From contig CAKQXY010000077.1 of assembly GCA_934292725.1 (NCBI GenBank), positions 1 through 10,224 of the forward strand: a DNA stretch of 10,224 nt, read 5' to 3'. This DNA comes from an uncultured Lachnospiraceae bacterium (GTDB taxonomy: Bacteria; Bacillota; Clostridia; Lachnospirales; Lachnospiraceae). The position numbers and the translations under genes are program-made. Positions 6,725-10,224 of this stretch are shown here, one piece after another. Within the stretch, counting starts at the first letter, position 1. Every line of letters starts with the position of its first letter. The notes under the pieces were generated by a model. That model saw only the letters and a program-made list of their open reading frames with translations, searched no databases and was not told the DNA's origin.

Positions 6725-7764
6725 AAAAGAATTTTGATTTCTCTTCAATGTCGGCTGTGGAGGCAGGATATCGCAGACGTCAGAGAAAAAGCACAGTGAT
6801 TACACTTGTGCTTGCTGTACTCGTGCTTATGCTTGCTGCATTTATGATGCTTTACGGAAATACCATATATACTCCAAGACAAGTGTGGGATGCGCTAAAT
6901 GAAGTAGAAGGCAGTGCTGTCTTTACGGTAAAGACGCTTCGTCTTCCGAGAATGTTGACCGCGATTTTGGCAGGCTTTGCGTTTGGTATGGCAGGAAATA
7001 CCTTCCAGCAACTGCTTGGCAATCCTCTTGCCAGCCCGGATATCATAGGAGTTACATCTGGTGCGAGTGTTGCAGCCGTGTTTGGCATTCTTGTTTTAAA
7101 GCTTCCTGGCAGTATTGTTTCACTGCTTGCAGTAGCATCTGGTCTTCTTGTTTCCTGTCTAATTTATCTTTTGGCACAAGGCGGCGGTTTTTCAAATGCA
7201 CGTTTGATTTTGACAGGAATTGGTATGCAGGCATTTTTGAACGCAATTGTTTCATGGCTGCTTCTTAAGGCATCTGAGTATGATGTGGCAAGTGCGCTTC
7301 GCTGGCTGTCTGGCAGCTTAAATGGTGTTAAGCTGGAAAATGTACCTTTACTTGCTGTTGTTGTGATCGCTGCATCATGTATGATCTTTTTGTTAGATAA
7401 GCAGTTAGCAATGCTTCAAATGGGCGAAAGCCATGCAGTCACACTTGGCGTTAAGTCAAAGATGGTTCGTTTGGCACTCATTTTGCTTTCTCTTCTTCTT
7501 GTTGCATTTGCCACATCTGTTACTGGTCCTATTGCATCAGTAGCATTTCTGGCAGGACCGATTGCGGCACGTCTTTGCGGAGGCGGACGTACTAATATGC
7601 TTGCATCTGCACTTGTTGGAAGTGTTCTCGTGCTTGCATCGGATTTGATTGGTCAGTTTGCACTGCCATCGCGCTATCCGGTTGGTGTTGTTACAGGTAT
7701 TCTTGGCGCACCATATCTGATTTTTTTGCTGCTTCGCATGAACAAAAAGAGTGAGACTGTGTGA
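6721..7764 (+). CDS. fepG: Siderophore ABC transporter permease, FecCD/BtuC family (second)
   Basis: A 347-residue permease that should form a heterodimer with the preceding one. The GTG start at 6721 overlaps the upstream TGA (GTGA), with AAGG 10 bases upstream; a later ATG at 6751 lacks a ribosome binding site. A basic N-terminus (RRRQRK at 18-23) precedes the first membrane helix near 25-46. Hallmarks: LRLPR at 73-77, GMAGNTFQQLLGNPLASPDI at 89-108 followed by IGVTSGA, MGESHAVTLGV at 234-244, and GPIASVAFLAGPIAARL at 269-285. In this last segment, the ATPase-contact region, the Pro-His pair present in the partner permease is replaced by Gly-Pro, a deviation of the kind I associate with FepG-like subunits. 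The gene is followed by a 51-base gap before the ATPase, the only gap in the operon. Confidence 0.9.
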   Translation: MKKNFDFSSMSAVEAGYRRRQRKSTVITLVLAVLVLMLAAFMMLYGNTIYTPRQVWDALNEVEGSAVFTVKTLRLPRMLTAILAGFAFGMAGNTFQQLLGNPLASPDIIGVTSGASVAAVFGILVLKLPGSIVSLLAVASGLLVSCLIYLLAQGGGFSNARLILTGIGMQAFLNAIVSWLLLKASEYDVASALRWLSGSLNGVKLENVPLLAVVVIAASCMIFLLDKQLAMLQMGESHAVTLGVKSKMVRLALILLSLLLVAFATSVTGPIASVAFLAGPIAARLCGGGRTNMLASALVGSVLVLASDLIGQFALPSRYPVGVVTGILGAPYLIFLLLRMNKKSETV

Positions 7765-7815
7765 GGGGACACTTCGTAAGGCAGTCAGCTTGAAAACAAA
7801 AAGAGGTAAAGGATT

Positions 7816-8640
7816 ATGAAAAATATAGAACTTGCAGCAGATGCTCTCTTTGCAGGCTATGATGGAAAAACAATAGTTTCTGATGTTAGCATAACAATTC
7901 CGCAAAATAAGATCAGTGTCATTCTGGGAGCAAACGGATGTGGAAAATCTACTTTATTAAAGACTTTTGCGAAACTTTTAAAGCCAGAGCAGGGAAGCAT
8001 TCTCTTAGACGGAAAAAGCATTTTTTCCATTCCATCAAAGCAGATGGCACAAACGCTTGGACTTCTTCCGCAGTCACCAGTTGTCCCAGAAGGCATTAAG
8101 GTGACGGATCTTGTCGCAAGAGGACGCTTTCCGTATCGAAAGCTTTTGGGTGGTCTGCAAAAAGAAGATTTTGCAGCAGTAGAAGAGGCACTTGAGATGA
8201 TGGGCATTACCGAGCTTGCAGACGCTTGTGTGGATGAACTTTCCGGCGGACAGCGTCAGCGTGTGTGGATTGCACTTGCGCTTGCACAGCAGACTGATAT
8301 TCTGCTGCTTGATGAACCAACCACATATCTTGATATTGCTTATCAGGTTGAAATATTAGATCTTTTGATGGAATTGAATAAGAAACGAGGCACGACAATT
8401 TTGATGGTTCTTCATGATATTAATTTGTCTGCACGCTATGCTGATCATATTTTTGCCATGAGCAAGGGAAAACTTATTGCGCAGGGGGCACCATCAAAGG
8501 TTATTTCAAGAGAACTGATGAAAGAAATTTATGGTTTGGATTGTCAGATTATAGAGGATCCTGTATCAGGTACACCATTGATTGTGCCTGAGGGACGCTA
8601 TCATAAAGAGGCACAAAACGAAAAATCATTCTGTGCCTGA
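7816..8640 (+). CDS. fepC: Siderophore ABC transporter ATP-binding protein (FepC/FecE family)
   Basis: A 274-residue cytoplasmic ATPase that powers the two permeases. Motifs: Walker A GANGCGKST at 38-46, signature LSGGQ at 142-146 with RQR following, Walker B LLLDE with Asp166 and catalytic Glu167, then PTTYLDI, and switch His200 in LHDIN. The PTTxLDI box and a C-terminal block with IYGLDC, IIEDPVSGTPL and VPEGR are characteristic of FepC/YusV-type iron-siderophore ATPases. The start at 7816 has AGAGG 9 bases upstream. The 3' end overlaps the convergent AraC gene by 15 bp, and the operon terminator follows within that gene. All active-site residues are intact. Confidence 0.93.
   Translation: MKNIELAADALFAGYDGKTIVSDVSITIPQNKISVILGANGCGKSTLLKTFAKLLKPEQGSILLDGKSIFSIPSKQMAQTLGLLPQSPVVPEGIKVTDLVARGRFPYRKLLGGLQKEDFAAVEEALEMMGITELADACVDELSGGQRQRVWIALALAQQTDILLLDEPTTYLDIAYQVEILDLLMELNKKRGTTILMVLHDINLSARYADHIFAMSKGKLIAQGAPSKVISRELMKEIYGLDCQIIEDPVSGTPLIVPEGRYHKEAQNEKSFCA
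8609..8638 (-). terminator. Possible terminator of the minus-strand AraC gene, inside the ATPase gene
   Basis: AGGCACA (8609-8615) pairs with TGTGCCT (8632-8638); after one mismatch two more pairs extend the stem (8617-8618 with 8629-8630). On the minus strand the AraC stop codon lies in the loop and the stem is followed by CTTTATG, a weak T tract. The plus strand has no T run after the stem, so only leftward use is plausible. Confidence 0.4.
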
Positions 8641-9639
8641 GAAATAGGAGCGAAACTTCCTTGGGGTAGTTTGGCTCCATTTTTTAAACATTGTTCTAAA
8701 AGCGGCAGGACTCTGGTAGCCTGTCAGCTTTGCGATTTCATCAACAGTTTTGTCGGTGTTTTTCAATAAAGAAGCTGCTTTTGTCATGCGAATCTGATTG
8801 GCGTAATCCCAGATCGTCTGCTGGTAAAGCTGCTGAAAGCCAGCCTTTAATTTTTGTTCTCCTATACCAAGTGTCTGGCTGAGTGCATAGATAGTAACAA
8901 AAGAATCAGCCTTTTCGCGCATAAGATCATGCGCTGCAACTATTTTTTTATAATCATCAGGCCGAATGAGGATTTGACGTTTTCCAACGAAGATGCGTTC
9001 CGACATTACATCAGTGCCAGTGAAGAAAAATTGTTTGAAGTCTGGGCGTATTAAAAGGGCGGTAAATGTGGTGCCTAGTGCAAGCAAAAGCTCTGGAGTC
9101 ATCGAACGCGCCTCTAAAAGCCGCTGAATCTGTAAAATCAGATCAGTCAGCTCTTTGGGAAGATGGACATGGCGGACATTTTTTACAAGAAAATCTAGTG
9201 AATCATTTGAAACACCAAGATAAGGAAGAATTTTATTTTTTAAATACTCCATTTCAATTGATATTTCAACACCCTTAAAGTGTTGACCGCGTCTCCAGCA
9301 GTTTATGCCGCCGCATGCGTGTTCAATGGCAAGAAAAGGCGATGGCGTTGCTGACTGCTGCATTTGATTTTCAACGAGAGAGTAGGTAATTCCTTCGTAG
9401 ATGATACCGGCATGCAGATATTCAGTATCATATTGAAATTCAGCAAGAAAATCTTGCGGAATTGTATAGTCGCCAATACCAAACTGAATCGTATCCATAG
9501 TTCCATAGGTGTAGATCGAGCCAATCGCTTCATCAGACCAGTCGTTTTGTGGTGCCTTGGCATCACGATGCTTCAGACCAATTTGCTGATAAAAGAGTCG
9601 CTGATACGAATCAGGATCTTTTGCCAGATGATAAATCAT
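8626..9639 (-). CDS. AraC-family transcriptional regulator, siderophore-responsive type (PchR/YbtA-like)
   Basis: A 337-residue DNA-binding regulator. The C-terminal third (about 235-333) is a two-helix-turn-helix AraC domain: the first near 248-270 (ALSQTLGIGEQKLKAGFQQL) and the second near 298-321 (VDEIAKLTGYQSPAAFRTMF), ending in the usual TPRKFRSYF. The pattern LGIGEQKLKAGFQQLY closely resembles the PchR/YbtA/AlcR group, which activates siderophore uptake genes when the ferric siderophore binds the N-terminal part. Residues 1-230 are divergent with no recognised domain; a WRRGQHFKGVEISI stretch at 115-128 recalls the ligand-sensing half of that group. The start ATG overlaps the thymidine kinase stop codon (ATGA). 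The 3' end overlaps the convergent ATPase gene by 15 bp. The probable target is the promoter at 4564-4592; this is inferred from neighbourhood. Confidence 0.85.
   Translation of the reverse strand: MIYHLAKDPDSYQRLFYQQIGLKHRDAKAPQNDWSDEAIGSIYTYGTMDTIQFGIGDYTIPQDFLAEFQYDTEYLHAGIIYEGITYSLVENQMQQSATPSPFLAIEHACGGINCWRRGQHFKGVEISIEMEYLKNKILPYLGVSNDSLDFLVKNVRHVHLPKELTDLILQIQRLLEARSMTPELLLALGTTFTALLIRPDFKQFFFTGTDVMSERIFVGKRQILIRPDDYKKIVAAHDLMREKADSFVTIYALSQTLGIGEQKLKAGFQQLYQQTIWDYANQIRMTKAASLLKNTDKTVDEIAKLTGYQSPAAFRTMFKKWSQTTPRKFRSYFSGTE
8647..8685 (+). terminator. Rho-independent terminator of the siderophore uptake operon
   Basis: GGAGC (8647-8651) pairs with GCTCC (8674-8678), and after a G-G mismatch AAACT (8653-8657) pairs with AGTTT (8668-8672), around a 10-nt loop. 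A run of six Ts (8680-8685) follows directly. It starts 7 bases after the ATPase stop codon. The whole element lies inside the convergent AraC gene, encoding about residues 319-331 of that protein. Minus-strand transcripts would not get a T tract, so it should stop only rightward transcription. Confidence 0.85.
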
Positions 9640-10208
9640 TTTCCCAGATTTCCCTCCTTAAAGTGCTTTCTGCACAGTGCAATATATTTGTCATTGGCGC
9701 CAAGAACAACCTGGGCGCCTTCTTTTATTATGCCATTGTCATCGTAGCGGGCATTGCATGTCGCCTTTTTGCCGCACCAGCAGATCGTTTTGATTTCCTT
9801 GATTTCATCGGCAATTTCCATTAAACGTCGGCTGCCAGGGAAAAATTTATTCTGAAAATCAGCTCTTAGTCCGTAGCATAAGACAGGAATCTGCCAGGTA
9901 TCTACGATATCAGAAAATAAATCAATTTGCTCAGGAGAAGCAAACTGTGCTTCATCAACGATAATCGCATTGTAATTTAGTACACAGGCTGGATTTTTCG
10001 TAAACTCATCCAGAAATTCGTCAATCAGGCGGCATGTGTTAGAAAGACCGATTCTTGAAGAAACGATGTGAATGCCATCTCTAGTGTCAGTAGCCGGTTT
10101 TAAAATCAGAGCGTGCTGCCCGCGTTCTTCGTAATTATATGCAACCATAAGTGCATTAGCGGTTTTAGAGGAGCCCATTGCTCCATAGTTAAATACAAGT
10201 TTAGCCAT
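9636..10208 (-). CDS. tdk: Thymidine kinase (type II, TK1-like)
   Basis: A 190-residue cytoplasmic enzyme of the pyrimidine salvage pathway that phosphorylates thymidine to dTMP with ATP. It has the P-loop GAMGSSKT at 9-16, a DEAQF motif at 85-89 whose Glu86 is the expected catalytic base, and a zinc-binding lasso domain with ligands Cys143, Cys145, Cys179 and His182 in the arrangement CWCGKKAT and LCRKH. Length is slightly below the roughly 200 residues of E. coli Tdk. The start at 10208 has AAGGGA 9 bases upstream, right at the window edge; its promoter is outside. Its stop codon overlaps the AraC start (ATGA), placing a housekeeping salvage enzyme and a probable iron regulator in one transcript. 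Confidence 0.95.
   Translation of the reverse strand: MAKLVFNYGAMGSSKTANALMVAYNYEERGQHALILKPATDTRDGIHIVSSRIGLSNTCRLIDEFLDEFTKNPACVLNYNAIIVDEAQFASPEQIDLFSDIVDTWQIPVLCYGLRADFQNKFFPGSRRLMEIADEIKEIKTICWCGKKATCNARYDDNGIIKEGAQVVLGANDKYIALCRKHFKEGNLGK
9653..9659 (-). promoter_or_regulatory. Distant ribosome binding site of the AraC gene within the thymidine kinase gene
   Basis: On the minus strand AAGGAGG lies 13 bases before the AraC ATG (9639), longer than the usual 5-9. It is inside the last codons of the thymidine kinase gene. Together with the ATGA overlap this points to translation by re-initiation after the kinase stop codon rather than independent initiation. Confidence 0.55.
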
Positions 10209-10224
10209 GTCTTTAAATCCCTTC

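Noticed and set aside
9364..9747. 127-codon plus-strand reading frame crossing the AraC/tdk junction
   Set aside because: It is antisense to two confidently assigned genes, and its sequence shows no domain or ribosome binding site.
1..10224. CRISPR array, tRNA, rRNA or insertion sequence
   Set aside because: No regularly spaced repeats, cloverleaf-like segments, rRNA motifs, transposase-like proteins or terminal inverted repeats were seen.

Overview
The window looks like a chromosomal segment of a low-to-mid GC Firmicute, most likely a gut clostridium of the Lachnospiraceae type. This rests on strong GGAGG ribosome binding sites, ATGA/GTGA gene overlaps, an E/S/T-rich linker behind a Gram-positive signal peptide, and protein styles familiar from that group. 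The assignment is inference; no rRNA or other phylogenetic marker is present.

Layout. (1) Positions 1-657 hold the C-terminal part of an AT-rich helical-repeat (TPR-like) protein cut by the left edge, probably the sensing half of a cytoplasmic regulator, followed by a hairpin terminator. (2) Positions 782-4518 hold two ATGA-coupled genes for exporter-fold ABC half-transporters, probably a heterodimer. (3) A well-formed extended -10 promoter (4564-4592) precedes a four-gene iron-siderophore (or related chelate) uptake operon at 4644-8640: substrate-binding protein, two BtuC/FecCD-type permeases and a FepC-type ATPase. (4) On the minus strand, a thymidine kinase gene (10208-9636) is followed, with an ATGA overlap, by an AraC-family regulator (9639-8626) resembling siderophore-responsive activators of the PchR/YbtA type. 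The regulator gene converges on the uptake operon and overlaps its last gene by 15 bp.

How it may work together. The binding protein would capture a ferric chelate outside the cell, the two permeases would carry it across the membrane, and the FepC-like ATPase would drive transport. The AraC-type protein is the obvious candidate regulator, responding to the incoming chelate. The exporter-fold pair could be a second arm of the same module (uptake in the manner of YbtPQ/IrtAB, or efflux of a chelator or peptide), or an unrelated exporter; the sequence does not decide this. No siderophore biosynthesis genes are visible.

Points deserving a second look: the binding protein has no lipobox cysteine; the transcription terminators of the convergent genes appear to sit inside each other's coding sequence; and the AraC gene is translationally tied to thymidine kinase. 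No mobile element, CRISPR array, tRNA or rRNA was seen, and there is no gene-free stretch longer than about 130 bases. I found no clearly undescribed system; most genes belong to well-known families.
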